From an uncultured Bacteroidales bacterium (GTDB lineage: Bacteria; Bacteroidota; Bacteroidia; Bacteroidales; UBA3824), in assembly GCA_905234655.1 (NCBI GenBank), contig CAJOJG010000023.1, forward strand, positions 1 to 41,577: DNA of 41,577 bases, written 5' to 3'. A model generated the notes under the pieces. The model made no database searches. It was not told the DNA's origin and worked only from the letters and a program-made list of their open reading frames with translations. Below, piece by piece: positions 24,092 to 32,896 of this stretch. Positions within the stretch are counted from its first letter, which is position 1. Each line of letters begins with the position of its first letter. The translations under genes and the position numbers were made by a program.

Positions 24092-24460
24092 TTACTCTTC
24101 CTCGTAGTCTGTGCGCGGTGCGTCTGCCCAAAGTTTCTCAAGTTTGTAGAAGTCGCGTTTCTCGTCTAAGAATACGTGTACTACGACGTCGATGTAGTCG
24201 AGCAGTATCCATTCTGCGTTGTCGTGTCCTTCTTTGTGGTACGGCCACTGTTTCGTATTTTCGAATACGAAGTCTTCCATTCCGTCGGCTATTGCCTGGA
24301 CTTGCCTTGGGTTGTCTGCCTGGCATATAATGAAGAAGTCACAGACGCTTCCGTCTATTCCTCTCATGTCGAGTTTTGTAATCTGTTCGCCTTTTTTTTC
24401 GCGGATGCCCGCTACGGCTATTTCTGCGAGGTGTTCGCTTGTAAATCCTATGTTTGTCAT
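24092..24460 (-). CDS. rsfS: Ribosomal silencing factor RsfS (YbeB/iojap)
   Basis: A 122-residue protein that binds large-subunit protein L14 and blocks subunit joining, reducing translation during starvation. The family text is clear: KLDMRGIDGSVCDFFIICQA, NPRQVQAIADGMEDFV, and then EGHDNAEWILLDYIDVVVHV plus FLDEKRDFYKLEKLWADA. It heads the rsfS–ftsH–DUF2007–cdsA–psd run, an arrangement I know from other Bacteroidales. A -7 box lies about 60 bases upstream, giving a short leader that contains a small GCGG/CCGC stem. Confidence 0.95.
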   Translation of the reverse strand: MTNIGFTSEHLAEIAVAGIREKKGEQITKLDMRGIDGSVCDFFIICQADNPRQVQAIADGMEDFVFENTKQWPYHKEGHDNAEWILLDYIDVVVHVFLDEKRDFYKLEKLWADAPRTDYEEE

Positions 24461-24519
24461 TTTGTCGTTAATTATCTATGTAGCAGCGGTCAAAAGCCGC
24501 GTTATGATTTTCCACACTG

Positions 24520-24527
24520 CAAAGATA
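24520..24527 (-). promoter_or_regulatory. Putative promoter -7 box of the rsfS–ftsH operon
   Basis: The minus strand reads TATCTTTG (TAnnTTTG), 60 bases upstream of the rsfS ATG. The -33 position is AT-rich without an exact TTTG. Confidence 0.5.
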
Positions 24528-25060
24528 GTTTTTTAGTTGGAATGTAAAAAGAATTTTTAATAGAAAATTAATTTATCCGCCCCGGCGTGTGCTGTTGGCT
24601 GTTTTTTTTAACATTTATTTGCATAGGGTTCTGCCCATGTCGTGTGTCATATAAGTGAAAAAAAGATATTACAAGGCATACTTGCTACCCTAATGATAGA
24701 ATTTGTTTTTTTGATGATGTGTTTATACTAATTGTTTTAATGTTTGTGGTTCAAGTTCTTACCCATTAAAAGAGCTGTTATCAATTTTATCCGATGATTA
24801 TTTTTGCGCCCCGGCTACCCCCCAGGATATGCCGGGGCGTTTTTTTGTGTGGTTGGGCGGCGGTGGGGGCGGGGATTATTTTTTGATTCCAAGGCTTTTG
24901 TTGTGGCTTCAAATCTTTGTACTGTTTTACGGCATCGACAGCGCGTTTCGAAAGTAAAACCTTAGTCCGAATAAGAATAGTTTTGTTGGCATAATTTCTT
25001 TTTGTTTTTGTTTTTGCAAATGTAGTATTATTTCTTTGATGTTCAAAAAATATTTTTCAA
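24528..25060. other. Gene-poor intergenic stretch, possible small-RNA region
   Basis: No credible coding sequence lies between the rsfS promoter and the terminator of the Sus operon. The stretch is AT-rich with two GC-rich patches: GCCCCGGCG near 24577, and a plus-strand terminator at 24807–24846. A plus-strand TATTTTTG box (24799–24806) touches that hairpin. The minus strand near 24927–24995 has a short frame (MPTKLFLFGLRFYF…) that could be a remnant but is too short to call. The right half contains the dyad GTTTTAC/GTAAAAC (24924–24930, 24954–24960). Confidence 0.4.
24807..24846 (+). terminator. Strong plus-strand terminator without an assigned gene
   Basis: CGCCCCGGC (24807–24815) and GCCGGGGCG (24831–24839) form a perfect 9-bp GC-rich stem with a 15-base loop, followed by seven T (24840–24846). 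The nearest plus-strand gene upstream that is transcribed this way is more than 5 kb away (Rpn nuclease at 19436), so it may end an unseen small transcript. Confidence 0.75.
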
Positions 25061-25104
25061 CAAAAAAATACCCGCCGCATTCTTGCTTGAAGTGCGGCGG
25101 GTAT
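25061..25104 (-). terminator. Terminator of the SusC/SusD/lipoprotein operon
   Basis: ATACCCGCCGCA (25068–25079) and TGCGGCGGGTAT (25093–25104) form a perfect 12-bp stem. On the minus strand it runs into seven T. It lies 32 bases past the stop codon at 25136. Confidence 0.9.
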
Positions 25105-25135
25105 GATGTGTGATGATTTTTTGGGTATGTGTGCG

Positions 25136-26380
25136 CTATTTTTTTACGGGGCGAATCAGGAAGCCATTGAAGCGGTCGTCGTCGCTTGCTGTGGCTTGGT
25201 GGGTGCCATCCTTTTCTTCGATGTTGAGGCCGAAGGCGTGATATGGGTCTGTCGTGTTCAATGAAGAAGACCAATATTTTCCTACGGGCAGGAAGATGTG
25301 GATGTCGGCCTTGGTCTTTTCTTTTTCATTGTCCGCCGATGCGTATGTGCCGGTTGGTGTGCCGTCAAACATGCCCTTGTCCGCATCGTTTTTTGCCTTG
25401 TAGACGATGTAGCCTTTGGCTTCTGTTCCGTTGTAGTCGTCGGTCCATACCCAGTAGCACTGGCTCAGTAGTTCCTGGATTTGGTCGTTAGTCGGGGTCG
25501 CCCAGTTTTTCTTCCACTGGGGATTGTTGTATACTGCATCGTTCTCGTCTTTGAGGACTGTCAGATTGTCAGACTTGTTGTCTTTCGCGAACTCATCGAT
25601 GTTGCAGTAGGCTCTAAGCAGGTACTTTGTCGTGTAGGAAACAAATGTGTTGTGGGTAGAGGCATCAGTCTTGACGGTGTCGATGATGCACGTGTCGAGC
25701 GAGTAGTTGTTCCAAGAGAAATCGCCCTTGGATGCTGTCTCGCCCCATGCATACTTGCCGTCGAGGTTGTCGTATGCCCACAATGTTTTACTTGAGAGTC
25801 CGAGGTCAGCCCATTCCCTGTGTTTCCATACAGCCCAAAGGGTGTCGGTCTTGGTGGCTTTGAACTCTTTGAGCACGTCGCCGTTTTTCGTTGACGACCA
25901 TCCAAGGAAGTCGCATGTGTCTTTGGTCAGGTCGTCGCCTGCGGGAAGGGAAATTGCTGTTTCCTTTGTTGTCAGTGATACTTCTGGTGGCAGTGTGCCC
26001 TTGCCGCCGTTCAGGTTGAATCTTAGTGCGGCGGGCTTGACTGTAACTTTACAAGATGCGGAGATTGACTGGAATTTTGCCGACTTTGCGGTGATGGTCG
26101 CTGAGCCGACCTTGAGCGGGGTGACGTTTCCGGCGCCGTCGATAGCAACCACGCTTTCGTCGCTCGATTCCCACATTACTTGCTTGATATCGGCGTTGAC
26201 CGGGGCGTAAGTCGGGACGATGGACGCAGTTTGTCCTATTTCGACAGCTACATCACCGATTGTGATTCCAGTGAGGTTGACTGCTGCGGCTGTGGACGAT
26301 TCGTCATCTTCGCAGGACGAAAATGAGAATGTCAGTGCTGCGGCAATTGCTGCCATTATGATTGTATTATGTTGTTTCAT
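25136..26380 (-). CDS. Surface lipoprotein with Ig-like (Big2) domain, InlB-type repeat and FISUMP-like C-terminal domain
   Basis: A 414-residue lipoprotein: the N-terminus MKQHNTIIMAAIAAALTFSF leads to a Cys at residue 23 (SSC-EDDES). Residues ~35–115 form a bacterial Ig-like group 2 domain (VNLTGITIGDVAVEIGQTAS, WESSDESVVAIDGAGNVTPL, VGSATITAKS). Residues ~125–185 resemble a Listeria–Bacteroides InlB-type repeat (RFNLNGGKGTLPPE…FLGWSS…TLWAVWK). The rest has the look of a FISUMP / DUF1566-like carbohydrate-associated domain: WADLGLSSKTLWAYDN, YAWGETASKGDFSW, WATPTNDQIQELLSQCYW, GKYWSSSLN. I take the ATG at 26380; an earlier frame start lacks a signal peptide. It occupies the SusE/SusF position after SusD, 93 bases away, so it probably helps bind the substrate at the cell surface. 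Confidence 0.8.
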   Translation of the reverse strand: MKQHNTIIMAAIAAALTFSFSSCEDDESSTAAAVNLTGITIGDVAVEIGQTASIVPTYAPVNADIKQVMWESSDESVVAIDGAGNVTPLKVGSATITAKSAKFQSISASCKVTVKPAALRFNLNGGKGTLPPEVSLTTKETAISLPAGDDLTKDTCDFLGWSSTKNGDVLKEFKATKTDTLWAVWKHREWADLGLSSKTLWAYDNLDGKYAWGETASKGDFSWNNYSLDTCIIDTVKTDASTHNTFVSYTTKYLLRAYCNIDEFAKDNKSDNLTVLKDENDAVYNNPQWKKNWATPTNDQIQELLSQCYWVWTDDYNGTEAKGYIVYKAKNDADKGMFDGTPTGTYASADNEKEKTKADIHIFLPVGKYWSSSLNTTDPYHAFGLNIEEKDGTHQATASDDDRFNGFLIRPVKK

Positions 26381-26473
26381 TTTTACAAGCATTTGTGTTG
26401 TTGTTTTTGCAAATTGTTTGGGTAATTTTGTCAACCCGCGCTTGGCACGGGTTGACAAAAATATTCTGATGCT

Positions 26474-28333
26474 CTATCTGTATGCTGTGTTCTGGACCAA
26501 GTTGGGGTTTCTTAGCAATTCCTGCGCGGGAATCGGGAAGTCCATCTTGTCTTCGTTGTAGTCGAAGCTGCGCGGTGTCCAGGGATAATTGTCCAATTCG
26601 CTAATTGGGGTTGCATCTTTCGGATAGTTGTGAGCGATGTGTTCGCCCAAAAGTCCAGCGCGGCGCAGTGCAGGAGCCAAAGTCCATTCTGCGTTGAACT
26701 CTTTGCGGCGTTCCTGAATCATAGCAACTTGCCATGTTTCTACATTGAAGCCAAGCTTTGATTTAACGGTCTCGTAGTATGTCTCGCCAGGAACATATTT
26801 ATCCATGTTGGAACCGAATGGAATCGGGTACTTGTAATTGTCGCCGTCTTTGAAATCGTCGGCATTGAAGTCAAGACCGGCATTGCCCTTTTCACGGGTG
26901 AAGTATTCGAAGTAGTACTGGCCGTACTTGTTGTTCAAGCCTGTAATATCTGTCTCGAGTTCGCCAAAAGCGCGTTTGCGAACCTTGTTGACATACTCCC
27001 AGCCCGTTGACGCGTCATTTGTACGGAAACAGCACTCCGCGTATGTCAGGAGTACGTCTGCGTAACGTTTCCAGTAGACGTGTGCGGGATTCCAAATCTG
27101 AGACCACCAAGTGTTTTTGCCGGTTCTCCACCATTTGATAGACCATACTGCCGGTGCACGGTCGCCGCCAGTGTTGCAGTGGAACGAGTGAGCTGTTCCT
27201 TTCAAATTATCCTGATAGGGATTCTTGCCGTGGCAGTATTCGGATTTTGCAGTCTGTGAGAGCGGCTCGCCGGTGATACGGTCGGTGTATGTGCCCCAAT
27301 TGTCAATGATGTCGGTACAAGCGGAGCCGTCGCGACGCTTGTCGCCTTTCTCATAGCATGCGTACCATTCCCAAGAGAGGTAGAGAGTACCCCAGCCACC
27401 GTTGCCGGCAGGGTTTGCTGCATAGTTGTCAGTCCAGCCGTGGGCGTTTGTGTGGAAGCCACTCCATTCTTTGGACTTGTCGCCTTCGTCCATTACTTCT
27501 TCCCAAATGGACTCTTTGTTCCATGCCAATGGGTCGAACAGTGTTGTGAACGATTCTTGGAGTGCGTATGGACCGTTGTCAATGATGTCCTTGAGTACTG
27601 TTTTTGCTTGCTGGACGTCTGCGTCATTTCCGCTCTTGTTGCCATTGCGGTATGCCCTCCAGAGGTAAGCCTCTGCCAAGAACGAGCCCGCCATGCCTTT
27701 TGTGGCGCGTCCGTACTGACCATTGGATGGTTTCCAGTCCAGGTTTTCGTATGCGTACTTGAGGTCGTCGATTGCTGCGCCAAGGGCTTCCACTGCGTTG
27801 TTCTGATTTCCGGGCAGGTCGTTGAAGTCTTGGCCGACTTTCATAATCGGCACATTGCCCCATGTCTGGCAGCAAAGGAAGAAGTAGAACCCTTTCAATG
27901 CGCTTGCCTCGGCTTTTGCCTTCGCAACCATCTCTTTGGAGATATTGCCTTCATTTTGGTCACAGAGTTCGAGTATCTTGTTGCAGAGCGAGATGCCGTC
28001 ATAGAGGCGACGCCATTCGGCGTACATCTCCTGCTGGTCTGCCGACCAGGATTGTGTGAGCCAAGATTTGTCCCAGCCTGTTGCTTGTGTGTCCATTGTC
28101 GGGTGTCCCGAGAACCAAAGCCAAGGTTTCATGGAATCCTCGTTAATCATCTGGTTCATGTTGGCGTAGCATGACAAGAGGCCATCCTCGAAGTGTTCGT
28201 CTGATTCAGTCAGGTAGTCGGCGCCCAGGATGTCGTAGTGGTCGACATCCAGGTAGCTTTCCTTGCAAGACTGCGAGGTCAACATTACTCCCGCGCCGAG
28301 AGCTAATGTCAATATTTTATTAAGATGTTTCAT
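26474..28333 (-). CDS. SusD/RagB-family nutrient-binding outer-membrane lipoprotein
   Basis: A 619-residue lipoprotein that forms the lid of a SusC-type transporter and captures substrate outside the cell. The signal is MKHLNKILTLALGAGVMLTS, then QSC with the lipidated Cys at residue 23. The mature start KESYLDVDHYDILGADY is typical of SusD. TPR-like helices and the family segments ALKGFYFFLCCQTWGNVPIM, AEAYLWRAYRNG and VLLTYAECCFRTNDA are present. The C-terminus has IQERRKEFNAEWTLAPALRR, the common 'E-R-R-x-E-F' motif, and YPWTPRSFDYNEDKMDFPIP near the end. It starts 32 bases after the susC-like stop. The substrate cannot be read from sequence. Confidence 0.95.
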   Translation of the reverse strand: MKHLNKILTLALGAGVMLTSQSCKESYLDVDHYDILGADYLTESDEHFEDGLLSCYANMNQMINEDSMKPWLWFSGHPTMDTQATGWDKSWLTQSWSADQQEMYAEWRRLYDGISLCNKILELCDQNEGNISKEMVAKAKAEASALKGFYFFLCCQTWGNVPIMKVGQDFNDLPGNQNNAVEALGAAIDDLKYAYENLDWKPSNGQYGRATKGMAGSFLAEAYLWRAYRNGNKSGNDADVQQAKTVLKDIIDNGPYALQESFTTLFDPLAWNKESIWEEVMDEGDKSKEWSGFHTNAHGWTDNYAANPAGNGGWGTLYLSWEWYACYEKGDKRRDGSACTDIIDNWGTYTDRITGEPLSQTAKSEYCHGKNPYQDNLKGTAHSFHCNTGGDRAPAVWSIKWWRTGKNTWWSQIWNPAHVYWKRYADVLLTYAECCFRTNDASTGWEYVNKVRKRAFGELETDITGLNNKYGQYYFEYFTREKGNAGLDFNADDFKDGDNYKYPIPFGSNMDKYVPGETYYETVKSKLGFNVETWQVAMIQERRKEFNAEWTLAPALRRAGLLGEHIAHNYPKDATPISELDNYPWTPRSFDYNEDKMDFPIPAQELLRNPNLVQNTAYR

Positions 28334-28365
28334 ATTAGTTCCTGTTACAATATTGTTGGATTAGG

Positions 28366-31300
28366 TTAGAATGAGAAACTTACACCAAATTGGAATGTCC
28401 TTGGGTTCGGGTAACGTCCGCTATCCAAACCGGTGTACAATACGCAGCCCTGACCGCACTCAGGATCGCCGTACTTCTTGTAGGGCGAGAAGAGAGCCAA
28501 GTTGGAGATGGCGAAGTAAACCCTTGCGTTGGTGAGTTTGAGAGGTTCGATGAGCTTTTTGTCGAAGGTGTAGCCGATCTGAATGTTGGAAATCTTGAAG
28601 TAGTCGGCTTTCTTAACCCATGCGGAAGAAACCCTTCTGTTCCAGTTGCCGTCTGTCATGGAGAGACGAGGAAGGTCTGCACCAAGGTTGTCCGGTGTCC
28701 AGTAGTCGTTGTCCTTCAGTGTGTTGGGGATACAGCCGTCATCACCGATGTAGGCAACAGAAAGACGCATTGCGGAGTAGGAGAGGAGGTCGAGTCCAGC
28801 TACGCCGTAGCCGTAGAGGGAGAAATCAAAGTTTTTCCATGCAACGTTGATGTTGATGCCATAGTTGAATTTCGGGAAACCGTTGCCCAGGATTGTACGG
28901 TCGTCTTCGGTAATCTGGCCGTCGCCGTTGAGGTCTGCGTACTTGTAGTCGCCAGGGAGCGTGCGTTCGTCGGCGTGGTCGTCTTTGGACAGGAACTGGT
29001 AGTGGAAGTTGCCATCTTTAACTTCTGTGACAGAGCCGTCGGGTTCGATTGTCTCGAACTCTTTCAACGTCTTTCCATCTCCTGTTTTGTCGTTGCCCAG
29101 TTCGACGGCACGTTCGTATGCGTGGTGGTTTGCTGCGTCTATTTCTTCTTGGTCTTTGAAGATGCCTTCTACTACATAGCCGTAGTATGAGCCGACTGCT
29201 TCGCCCTCCATGGCAACTGAGTGGTCGCCCCACTTGTAGCCGGAAGCTGCGCCGATACAGCCTTGGTTGGTGCCGTCCACGGACGAGCCGCTTTGGAATG
29301 CCGGGTCGTTGGTGCCGTGGTCGTTAGTGAAGAACTGGGGTTCGCCCATCTTCTTGACTTTGTTCTTCAGTGTGGAGCCTGTGAGGGCTACGTTGAAGTT
29401 CCAGTCGTGGATGCGTTTTTGCCAATTGATTTGGAACTCGAAGCCTTTGTTCTCGATTTCGCCGTAGTTGGTGTAGAGAGTCTGGACACCTGAAGATGCT
29501 GCGAGGTTCCTTGTAAGGAGAAGGTCTTTTGACTTACGGATGAAGTAGTCGGCTGTTACGTTGATTTGACCGTTGAGCAGGCCCAAGTCGATACCTACGT
29601 TGGTCTGTTCGTTGGTCTCCCACTTGAGGTCGGTGTCAACAACGACAACCCTTGCACCTGCAGTTGTGGTCTGGATGCCGTTTGTCAATCCCATGCCGCC
29701 GTCCTGCTGATAGAAGCCGTAGAGAAGTTGCTTTCCGTTGTAAGTGGTCATGGCAGTCTGTAAACAAGAAAGGTTGGTCGCGCCGCCCGAGTTGCCGGTC
29801 TGACCCCAGCCGAGGCGGAGTTTGAGGTTGTTGATGATTTCGTTGTCTTTCAGGAAATCTTCTTGAGAGATTCTCCATGCCAATGCTGCCGAGGGGAACA
29901 CGCCGAACCTGTTGCCCGTGCCGAAGTTAGAAGAACCGTCGCGGCGTATGGTGGCTGTGACGACGTATTTGTCAAAGAGGCTTGCTGTTACACGACCGAA
30001 GTAGGAAACTCCCCTGACTTTTGCGTTAAAGCCGCCGTTTCCGTTCTTTGTGTCGTCTGAAAGTCCAATCTGGCGCATGGTCTGCTGTTTGAATCCTTGT
30101 GTGCTTGCATTGACCCAGGCGCCCCAGGAGTTCGAAGCTTCTTGGCCGAGCATTGCGTTGATGTTCACGATGTCGTTCTTCCAGTTGTAGTTGAAGTAGT
30201 TCTCGATGCCGATTGTCGTGGATTGGCTTTGCGACAGTCCGAATGAGTTTGTAGAGTGTTCCTTCGGAACGTCGCCTTGGTCTACTCCTCTCTCGGTAGA
30301 ATATGCGTCATAGTATTGTCCGGTGATGGGGTCTATGTTGTAGCGGTTCTGTAGGTATGTGAAGTTGTTCCAGTCCGATGAATAGAAGTTAAAAGAGCCT
30401 ACAGTCTTGAAAGTCAAGCCCTTGACGATGTTGATTTGTGCGTATGCCGATGTGAACACCCTGTTGGAGCGGTTGTCGGCGTTGTTTTCCTTAACGATTG
30501 CGTAGGGGTTGTTGAGTGTTCCGGCTTGGAACTCGTTGGCGTCCTTGCCGAGGATGCCGAGGCCGAATGAGCCGTCGGGGTTCTCGGCGTTTACGTGCTG
30601 GAGGTTGCCGTTAGCGTCGATGTAGTCCATCGATGGCGATAGGAATGCCAAGTCTCTCTGAGACGAAAGGTTGAATGTGTTGCCTTGGCGGCCGTATGCG
30701 CCAAAACTCCTTGTGTAGACGTAGTTGATGTCGCCGCCGACTTCGAGGAAGTCGTTGATTTCGGTCTTGTTGTTTACGCGGGCGGTCAGGCGCTCGTATT
30801 GTGAGTTCGTGATGATGCCTTTGTTTTTCAAGTAAGAAGTCGAGAAGGATGTCTGGCTCTTCTCGTTTCCGCCGGAGACAGACATCGTGTATTGTTCCTT
30901 GAATGCAGCGTCGGTGAGTTGGTCTTGCCAGTCGATGGAGTTGCGTTGACCGTCGTATTGTTCGTCCCAAATTTGGTTATAGAGGGAGAGTCCGTCGTTT
31001 GCGCGTGTGTCTCGTATGAACTTGGCGTATTCGTCTACGCTGAGGACGTCGAGTTTATAAGCCAAAGTCTGTATGCCGAAGTCTGCGGAGAAGTCGAAGC
31101 GAGCTTTGCCCTTGGTGCCGTGCTTTGTGGTAATCATGATTACGCCGTTTGCGCCGGCAGAACCGTATATTGCTGTTGCGGAAGCGTCTTTCAAGACTTC
31201 CATGCTCTCGATGTCGGCGGGGTTGAGGAAGTCTGCGTTTGTGCCTACCTGTACGCCGTCAACTACGTAGAGGGGTTGTGCCGAGCCGTTGATGGTGGCG

Positions 31301-31803
31301 ACACCACGGATGCGCACCTGCGACTTGCCATCCGGAGAGCCGTCCTGTGCCGTTACCATGACACCTGCGGCCGCGCCTTGGAGGCCTTGGTTTACGTTTG
31401 CGGGAGCGCGTTTCATCATGTCTTTTGTGTCGACTGAAACTACGGAGCCGGAGACATCGGATTTCTTCATTGTGCCGTAGCCGACGACAACAACCTGCTC
31501 AATTTCCTTGTCGTCCGACTGGAGGGTGATGGGCGGGATCGATGTGCGGCCATTGACGTTTTCCACGTGGTTCGTGAAACCGATGTAGGAGAAGGTTAGT
31601 GTGGCGTCCGACGGCACTTCGATGGAGTAGTTGCCGTCAATGTCAGTAATTGTGCCGTTTGTGGTGCCCGTCTGTACGACGTTGACACCCGGCAGGGGTC
31701 CATTGTCTGCATCAAGCACCTTTCCGGAGACCCGGATGTTTTGCGCGCTTAGTGCAAACGGGATCATCAGTATGAATAATCCCAGCAAAAACAGTTTTCT
31801 CAT
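28366..31803 (-). CDS. SusC/RagA-family TonB-linked outer-membrane transporter
   Basis: A 1145-residue barrel transporter driven by TonB. Signal peptide MRKLFLLGLFILMIPFALSA. Residues ~23–100 form the carboxypeptidase-regulatory-like domain (IRVSGKVLDADNGPLPGVNV, then YSIEVPSDATLTFSYIGF). The SusC plug starts with QVVVVGYGTMKKSDVSGSVV and contains VRIRGVATINGSAQPLYVVD-GVQ and DIESMEVLKDASATAIYGSA, then GVIMITTKHG. The C-terminal barrel ends in FQFGVSFSF. The size and order of domains fit the family, with no DUF4974/anti-sigma signalling extension. It heads a minus-strand operon with SusD and the lipoprotein. The 396-base region upstream contains no exact TAnnTTTG box on this strand. Confidence 0.96.
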   Translation of the reverse strand: MRKLFLLGLFILMIPFALSAQNIRVSGKVLDADNGPLPGVNVVQTGTTNGTITDIDGNYSIEVPSDATLTFSYIGFTNHVENVNGRTSIPPITLQSDDKEIEQVVVVGYGTMKKSDVSGSVVSVDTKDMMKRAPANVNQGLQGAAAGVMVTAQDGSPDGKSQVRIRGVATINGSAQPLYVVDGVQVGTNADFLNPADIESMEVLKDASATAIYGSAGANGVIMITTKHGTKGKARFDFSADFGIQTLAYKLDVLSVDEYAKFIRDTRANDGLSLYNQIWDEQYDGQRNSIDWQDQLTDAAFKEQYTMSVSGGNEKSQTSFSTSYLKNKGIITNSQYERLTARVNNKTEINDFLEVGGDINYVYTRSFGAYGRQGNTFNLSSQRDLAFLSPSMDYIDANGNLQHVNAENPDGSFGLGILGKDANEFQAGTLNNPYAIVKENNADNRSNRVFTSAYAQINIVKGLTFKTVGSFNFYSSDWNNFTYLQNRYNIDPITGQYYDAYSTERGVDQGDVPKEHSTNSFGLSQSQSTTIGIENYFNYNWKNDIVNINAMLGQEASNSWGAWVNASTQGFKQQTMRQIGLSDDTKNGNGGFNAKVRGVSYFGRVTASLFDKYVVTATIRRDGSSNFGTGNRFGVFPSAALAWRISQEDFLKDNEIINNLKLRLGWGQTGNSGGATNLSCLQTAMTTYNGKQLLYGFYQQDGGMGLTNGIQTTTAGARVVVVDTDLKWETNEQTNVGIDLGLLNGQINVTADYFIRKSKDLLLTRNLAASSGVQTLYTNYGEIENKGFEFQINWQKRIHDWNFNVALTGSTLKNKVKKMGEPQFFTNDHGTNDPAFQSGSSVDGTNQGCIGAASGYKWGDHSVAMEGEAVGSYYGYVVEGIFKDQEEIDAANHHAYERAVELGNDKTGDGKTLKEFETIEPDGSVTEVKDGNFHYQFLSKDDHADERTLPGDYKYADLNGDGQITEDDRTILGNGFPKFNYGININVAWKNFDFSLYGYGVAGLDLLSYSAMRLSVAYIGDDGCIPNTLKDNDYWTPDNLGADLPRLSMTDGNWNRRVSSAWVKKADYFKISNIQIGYTFDKKLIEPLKLTNARVYFAISNLALFSPYKKYGDPECGQGCVLYTGLDSGRYPNPRTFQFGVSFSF

Positions 31804-32199
31804 AAAACGTGTAATTTGGTTAAATTATAGTAAAATTAAATAAAATTCTTGTCGTTGTTTGATAAACATCAATTAGTGAGTGTAAAATTAATGTAAATAA
31901 AATGTATTTTCAAGATTTTTTTGGGGCAAATGTTGGATGTACTTTACATATTTTGCGTAAGATGTTCAAAATCAATGTTAAAATTTTTTATTTTTTTTTG
32001 CATTTTTTTGTTTTTGGGCTTTTTGTGTAAAGTTTGCTTTGATTATTCCCTCTTGCTCGTGTCGATTATACTTTACTTAAAATGCGGATTTTAACATTCT
32101 CGTTAACTTGGCGTAAACATTATTAAAGAGATTTTGATGTTTTTTTTGATTGCAACTTTATATCTTTGCGATGTATTATTCTAAATAAAACAAGTAGAT
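31804..32199. other. AT-rich divergent promoter region with repeated ACTTTAC motifs
   Basis: No coding sequence. The region serves the susC-like gene (leftward) and the Sel1 gene (rightward). ACTTTAC occurs at 31941–31947 and 32070–32076, and its complement GTAAAGT at 32027–32033. The first copy is the centre of a dyad TGTA-CTT-TACA (31938–31948). The copies start 86 and 43 bases apart. They could bind a regulator of the Sus operon. Long T runs fill 31985–32015. Confidence 0.4.
32161..32168 (+). promoter_or_regulatory. Putative promoter -7 box of the Sel1-repeat gene
   Basis: TATCTTTG matches TAnnTTTG and lies 31 bases before the ATG at 32200. The nearest TTTTG upstream is 24 bases away, longer than usual. 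Confidence 0.45.
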
Positions 32200-32889
32200 A
32201 TGAGAACTTTATTTTCATCATTGATGGCCGCCGTGATGCTTATGGTGTCGGTGGCTGTGTCGGCTCAGGGTGCCGATGAACTTTATAAGGCGGGTAAGTC
32301 AGCCTATTCGTCCGAGAATTATTCTGTGGCTGTCGAGAATTTCCGCCGCGCCGCCGACATGGGCTATGCAAAGGCGCAGTATTATCTTGGCAAGTGTTAC
32401 GAGAAGGGCAACGGCGTTACGAAAAACGCCAAGACCGCCGTCAAGTTTTACCAACAGGCAGCCGGACAGGGACACGCCAAGGCGCAGTACCAGCTCGGAC
32501 GCGCCTACGACAAGGGCGAGGGCGTAGTAGAGAACGAGAGCAAGGCTTTCGAGTGGTACAAGAAATCCGCCGAACAGGGCAACGCCAAGGCGCAGTACCA
32601 ACTCGGCAAGTCGTACAAGAAGGGCGACGGCTGCACCAAGGACATCAACGCCGCCTTCCAATGGTTTGGGAAAAGTGCCGCCCAGGGCAACGCCGACGCG
32701 CAGTTTGCACTCGGCAAGTGTTACCTGAAAGGCAAGGGCGTAGCCGAGGACGCGTCGAAGGCCAAGGAACTCTTCGTCCAAGCCGTCAACAACCCCGACG
32801 GCGGCGCAAAAATCATGAAGGATTTGAAAAAAGAAGCGTCGGAAGGAGATTCCGACGCAAAGAAGATTCTGAATTTGATTAAAAAATGA
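32200..32889 (+). CDS. Exported Sel1-repeat protein
   Basis: A 229-residue protein with a signal peptide (MRTLFSSLMAAVMLMVSVAV, cleavage at SAQ). Residues ~27–205 hold about five Sel1-like TPR units of 36 residues, each with the A-x-x-x-Y-x-L-G-x-x-Y-x-x-G-x-G-V pattern: AKAQYYLGKCYEKGNGVTKN, AKAQYQLGRAYDKGEGVVEN, AKAQYQLGKSYKKGDGCTKD and ADAQFALGKCYLKGKGVAED. The end is a short Lys-rich helix. Such solenoids usually bind other proteins in the periplasm. It is a single gene, divergent from the Sus operon and convergent with the decarboxylase gene. Its partner is not evident. Confidence 0.9.
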   Translation: MRTLFSSLMAAVMLMVSVAVSAQGADELYKAGKSAYSSENYSVAVENFRRAADMGYAKAQYYLGKCYEKGNGVTKNAKTAVKFYQQAAGQGHAKAQYQLGRAYDKGEGVVENESKAFEWYKKSAEQGNAKAQYQLGKSYKKGDGCTKDINAAFQWFGKSAAQGNADAQFALGKCYLKGKGVAEDASKAKELFVQAVNNPDGGAKIMKDLKKEASEGDSDAKKILNLIKK

Positions 32890-32896
32890 TGTTTTG

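Noticed and set aside
24636..24660. GGTTCTGCCC-like segment as a tRNA T-arm
   Set aside because: No acceptor, anticodon or D-arm can be formed around it, and the T-loop consensus is not met.
24927..25274. Minus-strand frame of 115 codons ending in MPTKLFLFGLRFYF…
   Set aside because: Most of it overlaps the lipoprotein gene and its terminator in another frame; the last 21 codons alone are too short to call, though a relic of a small gene is conceivable.
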